Below are positions 8,171 to 20,089 of a DNA stretch of 64,000 bases, in pieces. A program made the translations under genes and the position numbers. Every line of letters starts with the position of its first letter. Within the stretch, counting starts at the first letter, position 1. The notes under the pieces are model-generated. The model was given only the letters and a program-made list of their open reading frames with translations, was not told the origin of the DNA and did not search any database. The DNA comes from Shouchella clausii (GTDB lineage Bacteria > Bacillota > Bacilli > Bacillales > Bacillaceae_D), in assembly GCF_001598215.1 (NCBI RefSeq), contig NZ_BCXJ01000001.1:1116001-1180000 (forward strand), given 5' to 3'.

Positions 8171-10000
8171 TTGTTTACAAAAACGCTTTTTTTGCTGGCG
8201 TTTCTGTTGATAGGCACTAGTTGTACGATGCTTGAAACAGGAGGGGAAAGAATGGCGGCATTAAGAGAAGACGCTTCTTATTACACAGAACGGTATAGGC
8301 CACAGTACCACTTCTCTACCCCCGTGGGCAATTTAGCTGATCCAAATGGGCTCGTATTTTATAAAGGGAAATACCATTTATTCCATCAAAAAAATGGCAC
8401 GTGGGCCCATGCTGTTAGCAAGGATTTGCTTCATTGGGAGCACTTGCCCGTTGCGTTGGAACATGATCATTTAGGTCAAGCGTTATCCGGTAGTGTGGTT
8501 GTTGATGAGAAGGACACAAGCGGTTTGTTTGGCGGGAAGCCGGGATTAGTTGCTATTTATACAAACACAGAGGGTGGCGAAGCCCAATCGATTGCTTATA
8601 GCAAAGATGATGGACGGACGTGGGAACGGTATGTTGGCAATCCTGTTATCCCAAACACTGGCATGAAAGATTTCCGCGATCCGAAAGTGTTTTGGCATGA
8701 GGAAACGGCAAAGTGGGTCATGGTAGTCTCAACGAATCAGACCGTCAGCTTTTACCATTCTGACAACTTGATTGATTGGGCATTTGCAAGTCAGTTTGGT
8801 GACGAGGAAGGATTGCATGCTGCAGTGTGGGAATGTCCAGATTTGTTCCGCCTACCAGTTGACGGCGATGAGGACAATCAAAAGTGGGTTCTCCACGTAA
8901 GTGTGGGCGATAATGATGAAACCAATGGCTCTACTGCGCAATATTTTGTCGGTGAATTTGACGGGACTACCTTTACAAACGACAATGATGCCGCTGATGT
9001 GCTGATTACTGACATAGGCCAGGACTTTTATGCGGCGCAAACATTTGCGAATTTGGATGGCCGCACGGTTTGGCTCGGCTGGATGGCGAACTGGCGTTAT
9101 CCGTACCAATCGCCAACCGATCCATGGATGGGAGCGATGTCGATTCCACGAGAGTTAGGGTTGTATACAAATTCCAACGGGCAAGTGCGACTACGGCAAA
9201 AGCCGATATCCGAACTTGATACAATTAATGCCAAACAACAGGATTTTGCTCCTTTTGACGTTGCCAATGAGGCTACTCCCCTTGATTTTAAAGGGACGAC
9301 TTACCGTTTTACAGCCGAAGTTTCGTGGGAAGATTTGCGAGAATTTGGCTTGCGGCTCAGGCATGGTGATGGTGTTGAGTCACTTCTTGGCTTTGATGGG
9401 GAATATCAGAAAGTGTTTTTAGATCGTACCAATGCAGGGCTGGAAACGATAATCGATCGCAATGGCCAACCATTTCCATTCGGACAGCGCTATGAGGCAG
9501 ATTATGATGCAAAACGGGGTTTCATGAAGCTGGATGTGCTTGTCGATGAATCATCGATTGAATGGTTTATCAATGACGGCGAGCTTACGTTTACATCCCT
9601 TATTTATACGGATCCAACGAACGCAGGGATTGAATGGTATGCCGACGGTGGCTCCATCCATGTCCAGCATGCACAAGCAATCCATTTGCATAATGTGTGG
9701 CGTGCCCGTGTGCCCGAGGGACAGTTGGAACGAATTGTGACCAATGAAGAAATAGTTCGGTTGGCGATTGGGGAAACAAAAGAGCTTATTGCCGATTTGA
9801 AACCAGATTACAACGTGGGCGAAGAAATGATCGAGTGGGGAAGCAGTGATGAGGACATCGTCACCGTGATCGATGAAACAGAACAAGGAGTGATGATCCA
9901 AGCAATTGGCCAAGGGAATGCCGAAGTAGTTGCCAGAGAGCCAAAAAACGGTCTCGAAAAAAGAATACGGGTTTATTCAACAGGAGAAGGAGAGCAATAG
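8171..10000 (+). CDS. GH32 beta-fructosidase lipoprotein with C-terminal Ig-like domain
   Basis: Surface-anchored glycoside hydrolase family 32 enzyme, 609 residues, predicted to cleave fructan or sucrose-type bonds outside the membrane. TTG start two bases after the binding-protein stop; signal peptide with lipobox IGTSC (Cys about 18). GH32 residues are present: nucleophile D57 in ADPNG, D170 in FRDPK, acid/base E221 in WECPD. The first motif is unusual: NLADPNG replaces WMNDPNG and the following QYNP-like region is shortened (FHQKNGTWAHAV). After the beta-sandwich, about residues 520-605 resemble a bacterial Ig-like (BIG2) domain. Levanase, inulinase or invertase activity cannot be separated by eye. 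Confidence 0.9.
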   Translation: MFTKTLFLLAFLLIGTSCTMLETGGERMAALREDASYYTERYRPQYHFSTPVGNLADPNGLVFYKGKYHLFHQKNGTWAHAVSKDLLHWEHLPVALEHDHLGQALSGSVVVDEKDTSGLFGGKPGLVAIYTNTEGGEAQSIAYSKDDGRTWERYVGNPVIPNTGMKDFRDPKVFWHEETAKWVMVVSTNQTVSFYHSDNLIDWAFASQFGDEEGLHAAVWECPDLFRLPVDGDEDNQKWVLHVSVGDNDETNGSTAQYFVGEFDGTTFTNDNDAADVLITDIGQDFYAAQTFANLDGRTVWLGWMANWRYPYQSPTDPWMGAMSIPRELGLYTNSNGQVRLRQKPISELDTINAKQQDFAPFDVANEATPLDFKGTTYRFTAEVSWEDLREFGLRLRHGDGVESLLGFDGEYQKVFLDRTNAGLETIIDRNGQPFPFGQRYEADYDAKRGFMKLDVLVDESSIEWFINDGELTFTSLIYTDPTNAGIEWYADGGSIHVQHAQAIHLHNVWRARVPEGQLERIVTNEEIVRLAIGETKELIADLKPDYNVGEEMIEWGSSDEDIVTVIDETEQGVMIQAIGQGNAEVVAREPKNGLEKRIRVYSTGEGEQ

Positions 10001-10002
10001 GG

Positions 10003-11493
10003 ATGAATCAAGTACACGGAAATAAAAGCCACAGAGAACGAGTGATACAAGCAACAAAAACCGTTCAAGCAAACCAAAATGAACGTGCTGCCTACCGGCT
10101 TGGCTATCATTTAATGGCGCCTTCGGGGTGGATGAATGACCCAAATGGGCTCATTTATTTCAACGGGCAATACCATGCCTTTTACCAACACTACCCCTAT
10201 GGGGAAACATGGGGGTCGATGCATTGGGGCCATGGGATAAGCGATGATCTCGTTCATTGGCGCCATTTGCCGGTTGCTTTAGCTCCTGGTGAGGCATATG
10301 ACCGCGATGGCTGTTTTTCAGGGAGTGCGGTAGACGACCAGGGTACGCTAACACTCGTATATACAGGCCACAATGTCATTGATCCTCAAAAAGACGTCAT
10401 TGTGCAAAACCAAAACATTGCACGTAGCAGTGACGGCATCCGCTTTTATAAAGCAAACGCCAATCCGGTGATTCAACATCAACCAGCAGGCATGGGGCAG
10501 GATTTCCGCGATCCAAAAGTGTGGCGTGAAAACGGAGTTTGGTACATGGTTGTTGGAGCAACTAAAAATGGCCAGGGGCAAGTGTTGCTATACGAATCGG
10601 CGAATCTTGAAGAATGGACATACCGAGGTGTGCTTGCCCAAAATGACGGTGGCAATGAAGGCTATATGTGGGAATGCCCAGACTTTTTCAAGCTCGGCAA
10701 TAAATATGTGCTGCTTGCATCACCACAAGGCGTTGAGCCAGAAGGAGACCGGTATTTAAATCATCATCAAACGGTTTATATGGTTGGCGATTATGTGAAT
10801 GGCCAATTTATACGGAGCAGTTTTACGGAGCTTGATTACGGGCATGATTTTTATGCCGCGCAAACGTTATTGGACGGCAATGGAAGACGGATTGCCATCG
10901 GTTGGATGGATATGTGGGAATCGCCAAAGCCAAGCCAAAAGCATGGTTGGGCAGGGGCGATGACTTTGCCAAGGGAATTGGTGCTTACCGATGAAGGGAA
11001 AATAGCAATGAAACCAATTGAAGAGCTGACGTTATTGCGACAACAATCATCCCCAATTGGCCCGCTTCACGTCAAGCAAGTGCACCCCATCATTTCATCA
11101 GGCAACTTAGTAGAGCTTGAAGCCCGGTTCGCCCTTGTCGATTCAGATGCTTCTGCTTTTGGAATTAGATTTTGCTGTGCTACAGATGGGAGCGAGGAAA
11201 CGGTGCTCCGGTTTGACTTGTCGAAGCACACGGTTACGTTGGACCGCTCTCGCTCAGGAGAAGGGCCAGGTGGAGCGCGAACGGTTTCAATCAAGTCTGC
11301 GGCCACAATTGATGTTCGCTTGTTTATCGATCGATCTTCCGTTGAGGTGTTTATTAATGATGGAGAAACGGTGATGACAAGCCGAATTTACCCGCAAGAA
11401 ACAAGCACTGGCATAAACGTATTTGCAGAAGGAGGAACCATCGTTATGCCAACATGCACTGTTCACCAGCTTAAGTCTATTTGGGGTGAATAA
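10003..11493 (+). CDS. GH32 beta-fructosidase (sucrose-6-phosphate hydrolase/fructosidase type), cytoplasmic
   Basis: Second GH32 enzyme, 496 residues, with no signal peptide. Motifs are canonical: WMNDPNG (D46), FRDPKVW (D170), WECPDFF (E224), and a C-terminal beta-sandwich with SSVEVFINDG. It starts two bases after the lipoprotein fructosidase and ends the operon. The pair implies extracellular trimming, import by the adjacent transporter and final intracellular hydrolysis. No PTS gene is visible here, so an unphosphorylated substrate is more likely than sucrose-6-phosphate (inference). Confidence 0.93.
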   Translation: MNQVHGNKSHRERVIQATKTVQANQNERAAYRLGYHLMAPSGWMNDPNGLIYFNGQYHAFYQHYPYGETWGSMHWGHGISDDLVHWRHLPVALAPGEAYDRDGCFSGSAVDDQGTLTLVYTGHNVIDPQKDVIVQNQNIARSSDGIRFYKANANPVIQHQPAGMGQDFRDPKVWRENGVWYMVVGATKNGQGQVLLYESANLEEWTYRGVLAQNDGGNEGYMWECPDFFKLGNKYVLLASPQGVEPEGDRYLNHHQTVYMVGDYVNGQFIRSSFTELDYGHDFYAAQTLLDGNGRRIAIGWMDMWESPKPSQKHGWAGAMTLPRELVLTDEGKIAMKPIEELTLLRQQSSPIGPLHVKQVHPIISSGNLVELEARFALVDSDASAFGIRFCCATDGSEETVLRFDLSKHTVTLDRSRSGEGPGGARTVSIKSAATIDVRLFIDRSSVEVFINDGETVMTSRIYPQETSTGINVFAEGGTIVMPTCTVHQLKSIWGE

Positions 11494-11497
11494 AACA

Positions 11498-11527
11498 GGA
11501 GCAGCCTCCAGTTAGGATGGCTGCTCC
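11498..11527 (+). terminator. inverted repeat after the fructosidase operon
   Basis: GGAGCAGCC (11498-11506) / GGCTGCTCC (11519-11527), loop of 12 bases. No T tract follows on the plus strand, so it is a weak or factor-dependent terminator, or a 3' stabiliser. Confidence 0.45.
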
Positions 11528-11619
11528 GACTATAGCTACCTCGAATCATTGATTATTTGTTGTTTTCCTAGCCTGTACGCCTTGTTGCCAAGCGTTTTCT
11601 ATCCGTCTCTGATAGCCGT

Positions 11620-12375
11620 TTACAGCAGCGTCTGTGCCCCGTCAATCACGATTTCTGCGCCGCTAATATGTTTGGCACCGTCTGACGCTAAATAAAGGAC
11701 AGTGTCAGCGACTTGCTCTGGTGTGCCAGGAGGCGTCGGAAATGGCCCGCTTTTTTTATTGATTGTAATCGGTGTGAGCGCTTCCTCATGGCGGTATGTC
11801 CGTTCATCGATATGTGTGCGAATGGCGCCTGGGCAAATGACATTGACGCGTATGCCATAGTTAGCAAGCTCTAGCGCGGCCATCTTGGCAAAAGCGGCGA
11901 TTCCTGCTTTTGAGGCGCTGTAAGCAGACATACCGAAGTTGGAAAAGACGCGAGTGCCATTAACAGAACTGGTCATAATGATGCTTCCGCCATGTTTCTT
12001 CATAAGCGGAATTGCATATTTGACGCTTAAAAAAGTGCCTGTTAAATTGACCTGTAACGTCTGTTCCCAATCCTTCGGCTCGAAGGCTTCAATCGAAGTG
12101 ACCGTGCCGTTTATGCCAGCATTGGCAAAGAGGATATCAATGGCTTTAACCGTTTCGCCGATTTCATTAAATACAGTCTTCATCCGTTTGGCGTCTGAAA
12201 TGTCAGCCTGGAAACAATGAACGTGATCTTTACCAAGCTCCGCTTTCAACGTTTTTAACCTCTGTTCGTCTTGATCAATTAAAGCAAGCGTGATTCCTTT
12301 TTTGGCAAACGCTATTGCTGTTGCTCTGCCGATCCCTGATGCTGCTCCAGTTATGACCGCTGTTTTTTGGGACAT
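11620..12375 (-). CDS. short-chain dehydrogenase/reductase (SDR)
   Basis: NAD(P)-dependent oxidoreductase of 251 residues, classical SDR. Cofactor motif TGAASGIGRA near residue 10; FANAGI in place of NNAG; catalytic Ser in MTSSVNG and Tyr/Lys in YSASKAG; C-terminal ISGAEIVIDGAQ. The substrate cannot be assigned. It is transcribed opposite to the fructosidase operon and stands alone. ATG at 12375 preceded (minus strand) by AAAGAAGGTG. Confidence 0.92.
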   Translation of the reverse strand: MSQKTAVITGAASGIGRATAIAFAKKGITLALIDQDEQRLKTLKAELGKDHVHCFQADISDAKRMKTVFNEIGETVKAIDILFANAGINGTVTSIEAFEPKDWEQTLQVNLTGTFLSVKYAIPLMKKHGGSIIMTSSVNGTRVFSNFGMSAYSASKAGIAAFAKMAALELANYGIRVNVICPGAIRTHIDERTYRHEEALTPITINKKSGPFPTPPGTPEQVADTVLYLASDGAKHISGAEIVIDGAQTLL

Positions 12376-12503
12376 AGTGCACCTTCTTTACTCCAGCTTT
12401 TAAGGCTTTAAGGTGACGATGCTAACATCGATTCCCACTGCCTTATTTTGCCTTTGGACAGGCACTAATAGAATTGCCGATTTTCCATTTGCCTAAACGT
12501 GTA

Positions 12504-13796
12504 TTAGCGGCGTTTGCGGATCGTAAATTGGTCATTGAGCAACAGCCAGTTTTGCGGGAATGACAAACCGAGCTTCCAGTAGCTAATGCCACGAAGTTGG
12601 TGCTGTTTAATTAGGTTGAACTTCGCCTGAATGGAACGGCCATCTTCAAACCAAACTTCGTGTTCCCTGCCGTTCGCGTCAATGTAGTGAAAGAAAGGGG
12701 CCTGTGCGTCTGTGTCAAATTCAATTGCAACATTGTGTTCTCGCGCTAATGCAATTGCTTGCTGGGGGCTTATTGCCCGCGCGTATTCTCCGCCAGGCTC
12801 GAACGGCAATGTCCAATCGTAGCCATATAAATTTTGGCCAAGCATCACTTTGTCTGGCGCCATTTCAGTTAAAGCGTATTCGACTACATCTGTTACAGGC
12901 CCTATGGGCGAAACGGCCTGAGGTGGTCCGCCTGAGTAGCCCCACTCATAGGTCATGAGCACGACAAAATCGACAATCTCACCATGTGCCCGATAATCAT
13001 GAGCTTCATACCATTGCCCTGTTTGAGCGGCGCTTGTTTTTGGAGCAAGAGCGGTGGAGACTAGCAGCCCTTCTTGATGGAGTCTGTCGACTGCTTTTCT
13101 TAGAAAGGCATTATAAGGTTCCCTCATGGCTGGAGGTAAAAATTCAAAATCGAAATGGACATCGGAAAAGCGGCCAACACGATTGGCTTCTGCGACAATT
13201 GCCTCAAGGAGCGCGTTTTGGATGTCAGGTGATTCTAGTACAGTCTGGCCAAGTTCGCCACTAAAGGCCCCTTCCTGCAAGTTTGTAATCACCATCATTA
13301 AAGCGGTGTTGTTTTCGTCTGCAATATCAGGAAGACTGCCAAGGGGAACAGGCAACAGTGCTCCTTCAGCAGTGATGCGGTAACTGAACGGCGCTAAGTA
13401 CGTCAAGTACGGAGCTGCTTCACGGGCAGAAGCGAGCAACGCCTCACTAATCGTATCCTGTGTTGGTTCAATATAGGCATTCGTTTCAATTTCCTGCTTT
13501 GTTACAGGAGGCAAGTAAAGACGAAAACCGACAGGGAGAACTTGAGTTGGCGAAAGGTTGTTTATTTCGGCCAACTGTTGGACAGAAAAGCCATAGCGCG
13601 CAGCAATGACGCTTAATGTATCACCAGGCTGGACAAAATAGTACCTTCCGTAGATCGGAATGACAAGCGTCTGGCCTACAACAAGTTCATTAGGGGCATC
13701 CAGTTGGTTGGCGGTGGCAATTGATTGGGGCGATGTGCTGTAAGCTTGGGCAATGCCATAGAGTGATTCCCCTGTCTGAACGACGTGCAATTGCAT
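12504..13796 (-). CDS. LysM-GH18 spore cortex hydrolase, YaaH/SleL type
   Basis: Peptidoglycan N-acetylglucosaminidase-like protein, 430 residues, with two N-terminal LysM repeats (about 1-47 and 51-98, each beginning V(Q)xGDTL/ESL) and a GH18 domain. The catalytic strand reads VHFDFEFLPP, with the Glu acid/base. The length matches B. subtilis YaaH, a spore protein acting on cortex during germination. The frame extends 24 codons upstream, but GAGGAAAGAGGG lies just before ATG 13796. The C terminus SYWKLGLSFPQNW is typical of the family. Confidence 0.9.
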   Translation of the reverse strand: MQLHVVQTGESLYGIAQAYSTSPQSIATANQLDAPNELVVGQTLVIPIYGRYYFVQPGDTLSVIAARYGFSVQQLAEINNLSPTQVLPVGFRLYLPPVTKQEIETNAYIEPTQDTISEALLASAREAAPYLTYLAPFSYRITAEGALLPVPLGSLPDIADENNTALMMVITNLQEGAFSGELGQTVLESPDIQNALLEAIVAEANRVGRFSDVHFDFEFLPPAMREPYNAFLRKAVDRLHQEGLLVSTALAPKTSAAQTGQWYEAHDYRAHGEIVDFVVLMTYEWGYSGGPPQAVSPIGPVTDVVEYALTEMAPDKVMLGQNLYGYDWTLPFEPGGEYARAISPQQAIALAREHNVAIEFDTDAQAPFFHYIDANGREHEVWFEDGRSIQAKFNLIKQHQLRGISYWKLGLSFPQNWLLLNDQFTIRKRR

Positions 13797-13857
13797 GAAA
13801 AAAACCCTCTTTCCTCTTGTTAATACTCTATACCTATGTAGAAAGAAGGGAGGACAT

Positions 13858-13890
13858 GAAAAAAGCAAAGAGGCGCTATGCGTCCTCTTT
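13858..13890 (-). terminator. terminator of the coiled-coil gene
   Basis: On the minus strand AAAGAGG ... CCTCTTT (13890-13867) with an inner CGC/GCG pair is followed by GCTTTTTT. It overlaps the last codons of the coiled-coil gene. Confidence 0.6.
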
Positions 13891-14082
13891 GTCCCTGTTC
13901 TTGATTGCCTCGTTAAGTTGTTTCCTTACGCTTGCGATTTCCTCTTCTAAAGCGGTTAGCTGTTTTACTGCTTGGGCGACATTGCCGCCAGTTGTTTCAA
14001 TTTTTTCAACATCGCCTTGGATGCGAACAAAATCGCTTTTTAATTCCGCTAGCGTGGCTTGAAGTTCATCAACGGTTTTCAC
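13876..14082 (-). CDS. small coiled-coil protein, 68 residues
   Basis: GTG start at 14082 with a consensus ribosome site AAAGGAGGC (minus strand); the open frame runs 20 codons further upstream without one. The protein is almost entirely heptad-like (VDELQATLAELKSDFVRIQ, later LTALEEEIASVRKQLNEA) with a charged C terminus (KNRDKEDA). It is cytoplasmic and resembles the small uncharacterised coiled-coil proteins common in Bacillaceae. No function is claimed. A terminator closes the gene. Confidence 0.75.
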   Translation of the reverse strand: MKTVDELQATLAELKSDFVRIQGDVEKIETTGGNVAQAVKQLTALEEEIASVRKQLNEAIKNRDKEDA

Positions 14083-14202
14083 ATAAACGCCTCCTTTTAA
14101 CGATAACGTATCAAAAAAGCATCGTGTTGTACATGGATTCACATTTTATAGGCTTGTTTCGCTTTTTGCGTTATGATAGAAGAAAAGAGGAAGGTGAAGC
14201 GA

Positions 14203-14748
14203 TTGAAAGCGTTGCTTGTTATTGACTATACGTATGATTTTATTGCCGATGAGGGAGCTTTAACATTAGGGGCGCCAGGACAAGCGATTGAAGACGCGAT
14301 TGTCGACAAAGTCGAAGCATTCCACCAGGCCGGTGATTTAGTCGTCTATGCAGTAGATGTCCATGAACAAAGCGATCAATACCACCCCGAAACATCGCTT
14401 TTTCCGCCCCATAACATCCGTGGCACGAAAGGGCGCGAATTGTACGGAAAGGTCGGCGTTCAATATGAGCGGATAAAGGGAGAGGAGCATGTCATTTGGC
14501 TTGATAAGACACGCTACTCTGCATTTGTCGGAACCAATCTTGATTTGTTATTGCGGGAACGTGGCATTAAGGAAATCCATCTTGTTGGTGACGTCACTGA
14601 TATTTGCGTGCTTCATACAGCCGTTTACGCCTATTCCCTTGGCTACAAAGTAACTGTCTATAAAGAAGGAGTTGCTAGTTTCGATCAATCTGGCCACGAG
14701 TGGGCATTGCGCCACTTTCAGCAAGCATTGGGAGCAACCGTCGTGTAG
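14203..14748 (+). CDS. pncA: nicotinamidase (isochorismatase family)
   Basis: Cysteine hydrolase of 181 residues that deamidates nicotinamide to nicotinate in NAD salvage. Catalytic triad positions are visible: Asp in LLVIDYTYDF, Lys in WLDKTRYSAF, Cys in TDICVLHTA. The metal-site segment is DVHEQSDQYHPET and FPPHNIRGT is retained, as in B. subtilis PncA (YueJ). TTG 14203 is preferred because GAGGAAGGTGA precedes it at the right distance; an in-frame ATG at 14173 has no such site. Confidence 0.87.
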   Translation: MKALLVIDYTYDFIADEGALTLGAPGQAIEDAIVDKVEAFHQAGDLVVYAVDVHEQSDQYHPETSLFPPHNIRGTKGRELYGKVGVQYERIKGEEHVIWLDKTRYSAFVGTNLDLLLRERGIKEIHLVGDVTDICVLHTAVYAYSLGYKVTVYKEGVASFDQSGHEWALRHFQQALGATVV

Positions 14749-14762
14749 AAGTCCGAAATAAT

Positions 14763-14788
14763 AGCCCGCTATTTGCATATAGCGGGCT
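14763..14788. terminator. bidirectional terminator between pncA and the Nudix-like gene
   Basis: AGCCCGCTAT (14763-14772) / ATAGCGGGCT (14779-14788), a perfect 10-base stem with a 6-base loop between two convergent genes. Confidence 0.7.
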
Positions 14789-14795
14789 TAACGTA

Positions 14796-15425
14796 TTAAG
14801 AAGTATGGTTTAAAATATCAACAACGAATTTGGACCAGCTTTCTAGCCGGTCATACATAGGCTGTGCGCTTAGCTCTTCAAGGGTAGCCCAACGCCCGGC
14901 AAGTTGATTGGTCTCTCGGATGGAAACGTCTGTATCCTCTTCGAGATCAAGGACGGAGAGAATGCCTAGGTGGACGCGGCCGACTTCATTGGCATCGTCA
15001 TTAATTAAGCCAATCGTCTTCATTGCTTTTTGCTTGCTTGCATCAAAGATGAGTTCTTCGTGTAATTCTCGATGTGTATTGGCTTCGAGCATTTCAATAA
15101 AACTTGACGACATAATCGCATTCATATGGCCGCCAAAGCCAATAGAAAGTTGATTGTGCAAGCGGGCCTCGCCGCCGCCGCTTAGGCGTTCGTAGGAGTA
15201 AATCTCTTTCCCACGACGAATGACGACATAAGGAATTGGCTGTTTGTAAGTGGTGTCTTCTTCTGCATTGCCACGGCGCATCTCGCTGAAGTGGCGGTTA
15301 AGGCGGTTCATAATCGTTGCTACTTGTTCCCGTTCGCTAACAACGCCTTGAAAAGCAAGTGTTTCGTTATGAAAAACGTGTTTGCGCGGTGCGACAACAA
15401 TCATTTCATCCATTTTTCCCAACAT
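14796..15425 (-). CDS. divergent Nudix-like protein
   Basis: Protein of 209 residues from ATG 15425, which follows AGGGGGAAAC; the longer frame adds 13 residues without a ribosome site. A Nudix-like core is visible: GFGGHMN followed, after a short insert, by RELHEELIF, so the GX5EX7REUXEEXGU motif is recognisable but not canonical. The N-terminal third (to about residue 80) contains YVVIRRGKEIYSYERL and has no assigned fold here. It stands alone between pncA and nrdF. The substrate is unknown. Confidence 0.7.
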   Translation of the reverse strand: MLGKMDEMIVVAPRKHVFHNETLAFQGVVSEREQVATIMNRLNRHFSEMRRGNAEEDTTYKQPIPYVVIRRGKEIYSYERLSGGGEARLHNQLSIGFGGHMNAIMSSSFIEMLEANTHRELHEELIFDASKQKAMKTIGLINDDANEVGRVHLGILSVLDLEEDTDVSIRETNQLAGRWATLEELSAQPMYDRLESWSKFVVDILNHTS

Positions 15426-15541
15426 AGTTTCCCCCTGTCGAAAAAGCAGCAAGTGAAAAGGCATCGCTGCTGATCGTTGAACATGTACATTATCGTACAG
15501 CTAGACAAGCAAAGCAAGAGGATTTTTTTAACTTTGCGAAA

Positions 15542-15585
15542 AGCAAAAAGCAAGAGCAGGCGATTAACGCTGCTCTTGCTTTGCT
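15542..15585 (-). terminator. terminator of the nrd operon
   Basis: Minus strand: GCAAGAGCAG ... CTGCTCTTGC followed by TTTTTGCTTTT. The 5' arm lies in the last codons of nrdF. Confidence 0.65.
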
Positions 15586-16568
15586 TTTTCCTCGGCTTCT
15601 GGAAAGAAGAAATCCTCATCACGAAGGGGTTCGACGGTTGCTTTCTTGTAGCCGTTTCCTTTCATCGAGAAAAAGTCATGTGACTTCGTTTTTGTATTCA
15701 GTCCGTTGAGGACGATCGGGTTGATTTCCTCGTCTTCAAAATAAGGATCAAAGCCAAGGTTCATTAATGCTTTATTGGCATTGTAGCGAATGAATTTTTT
15801 TACATCATGGGAAAGCCCGACTTGATCATACAGATCTTCCGTATAAAGGAGCTCATTTTTATACAGTTCATCTAAAAGCTCAATCGCAAATTGGTGCAGT
15901 TCCTTTTGCGTATCAGAGGATTGCTTGTTGTAAATTTCTTGCGCCAACAGCCCAATATATACGCCGTGGATTGCTTCATCACGAAGAATGAGGTTAATAA
16001 TTTCACCGCTCTGCATCAACTTTCCTTGGCCATAGAAATAAAGCGGGTAGTAGAAACCGCTGTAGAACAAAAAGCTTTCTAAGTAGACAGAAGCGACTAG
16101 TGCTTTAAAAAGAGAAATGTCGTCGCCGCGTTTAATGTCTTTATAAATCGAGACGATCGTATTCGCCTTTTTTTGGAGGCGGGGGTTGACTTTGACCCAT
16201 TCAAACAAATCATTGATTTCTTCTGATGTAGCAAGTGTCATGAAAATGTTTGAATAAGACTTGGCATGGACGGCGTTTTCCATCATCGCCATAAAGTTTA
16301 AAACCGCTTTGCGTTGATGCCCTTGAACGTGTTCTGCCACAAGAGGCATGCCGGTATTTCCTTGTTCGGTGTCGAGCAACGTCAAGCCAGCAAGCACTTT
16401 CATATACGTGTCTTTTTCGGCAGGCGTCAAATACTTCCACGTGAGAAGGTCGCCATTTAAGGCGACTTCCTCGGGAAGCCAAAACTGTTTGACGTTTTGG
16501 TTATAAAACATTTGCGTAAAATCATCTTCATGCTTGGACCAGTTGGCCGCATCGTAGACGTGCGTCAT
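15564..16568 (-). CDS. nrdF: class Ib ribonucleotide reductase beta subunit
   Basis: Radical-bearing small subunit, 334 residues, of the aerobic reductase that makes deoxynucleotides. Metal-ligand motifs of the R2 fold are present: DTEQGNTG near 95, [10 protein letters not shown] with a carboxylate and His, and [11 protein letters not shown] with Glu/His. The N terminus resembles the family ([29 protein letters not shown]). It is last in nrdI-nrdE-nrdF on the minus strand, 36 bases after nrdE. The terminator overlaps its end. Confidence 0.96.
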   Translation of the reverse strand: MTHVYDAANWSKHEDDFTQMFYNQNVKQFWLPEEVALNGDLLTWKYLTPAEKDTYMKVLAGLTLLDTEQGNTGMPLVAEHVQGHQRKAVLNFMAMMENAVHAKSYSNIFMTLATSEEINDLFEWVKVNPRLQKKANTIVSIYKDIKRGDDISLFKALVASVYLESFLFYSGFYYPLYFYGQGKLMQSGEIINLILRDEAIHGVYIGLLAQEIYNKQSSDTQKELHQFAIELLDELYKNELLYTEDLYDQVGLSHDVKKFIRYNANKALMNLGFDPYFEDEEINPIVLNGLNTKTKSHDFFSMKGNGYKKATVEPLRDEDFFFPEAEEKAKQEQR

Positions 16569-16604
16569 TAGGCACTCTCCTTTTTAGGTTGCATTTAAAC
16601 TTTG

Positions 16605-19149
<2,545 letters not shown>

Positions 19150-19150
<1 letters not shown>

Positions 19151-19213
19151 TATCCCCAACCTGTGCACAATTAGAATAGAGGCTTGTCCACGAAGGGAAA
19201 CGCTTGTGTATAA
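19150..19213. promoter_or_regulatory. cluster of DnaA-box-like sequences upstream of nrd
   Basis: TTATCCCCA (19150-19158, one mismatch to TTATNCACA), TTGTGCACA (minus, 19170-19162, one mismatch), TTGTCCACG (19184-19192, two mismatches) and TTATACACA (minus, 19213-19205, exact). They lie just upstream of the nrd -35. Control of nrd genes by DnaA is known in E. coli; here it is inference. Confidence 0.4.
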
Positions 19214-19248
19214 CTTTTAAAAAACATTTTTTTTGGCCAAAAACGAAA

Positions 19249-19278
19249 GGACGTTCTGTTCATATGAACAGAACGTCC
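19249..19278 (-). terminator. terminator of the SGNH hydrolase gene
   Basis: GGACGTTCTGTTC / GAACAGAACGTCC, a perfect 13-base stem with loop ATAT. On the minus strand it is followed by TTTCGTTTTT. Confidence 0.75.
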
Positions 19279-19315
19279 ATTATAGCGCATTTTGAAAAAA
19301 TGAAAAGCAAACTGC

Positions 19316-20089
19316 TTACTCGCCAATGAAAAATTGACTAAAAACCGACGCCCAAAGTTCATGGCCTTTGCTTGTCGGCCGCCCGCTTTCTACGTATGCG
19401 GCCATTTCCTCCTCGGCTGGCCAAGCATCCCAATGGTCAAAATACGTTACAGGGAGTGATGGGGCTTGTTCGTTTAAAACATCAATCTGTCCAGGGTAGG
19501 CGGTTGCTGGGCCAATTGGGTTTGTCGGCACAAGGATAATTTCAACACCTGGAATTTGTTCGGAAACGGCGTCAATAAAAGCAGAGAGGTGGGCAATTGA
19601 GTCAGATGCTGCAAGATGGCCGTTGTCGTTGAGCGTCAGTGATTCGAGCACAAGCACAGCAGGCTCGGATTCTGCAATCTTGTCGGCAAACCCTTCTTCC
19701 AGAAGCTGGTCGCTTGTTGTGTCGCTTCCGACTGAAATGACTTCGTAATCGATAGTGGGCGAAGCAGCCCCATTTTCAATTTGTTCCATCACAAGCTCTG
19801 GCCAGCTTTTTCCGTTTTCGTTCTCGATGGAGCTAGAACCGAAAAAGACAATATGCGCCGAGTCATCGTCTTGGCTGTCAAGAAAATCGCCAAGCCATCC
19901 GCCGATTTCAATCGCCTCGCTATCATGCTCCGCTTTTGTCCTTGTTTTCTCTTGGCTGTGTGTGTCGACAGATGCTTGGGAAATCGCCTCTTTTGCGATC
20001 GTATTCACGCGATTTTGGTAATAAAAGTGGGCGATCACCATGCCCACAACACTAACCATTATCAGTGCTGTAAAGACCGTGTTCTTCAA
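19316..20089 (-). CDS. membrane-anchored SGNH/GDSL-like hydrolase
   Basis: Protein of 257 residues with one N-terminal membrane segment (about 5-23) and no lipobox, so it is anchored outside the cytoplasm. The block FFGSSSIENENGKSWPELV (about 78-96) is the nucleophile-Ser region of the SGNH family, and later segments (VSVGSDTTSDQLLEEG, IILVPTNPIG) fit its flavodoxin-like fold. The mature part is acidic. It is divergent from the polymer cluster that starts at 20283, and such proteins often O-deacetylate or modify surface glycans; that link is inference. Confidence 0.75.
   Translation of the reverse strand: MKNTVFTALIMVSVVGMVIAHFYYQNRVNTIAKEAISQASVDTHSQEKTRTKAEHDSEAIEIGGWLGDFLDSQDDDSAHIVFFGSSSIENENGKSWPELVMEQIENGAASPTIDYEVISVGSDTTSDQLLEEGFADKIAESEPAVLVLESLTLNDNGHLAASDSIAHLSAFIDAVSEQIPGVEIILVPTNPIGPATAYPGQIDVLNEQAPSLPVTYFDHWDAWPAEEEMAAYVESGRPTSKGHELWASVFSQFFIGE

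Noticed and set aside
14796-15464. Longer start for the Nudix-like protein (13 extra residues)
   Set aside because: The extension has no ribosome site, while AGGGGGAAAC precedes ATG 15425 directly.
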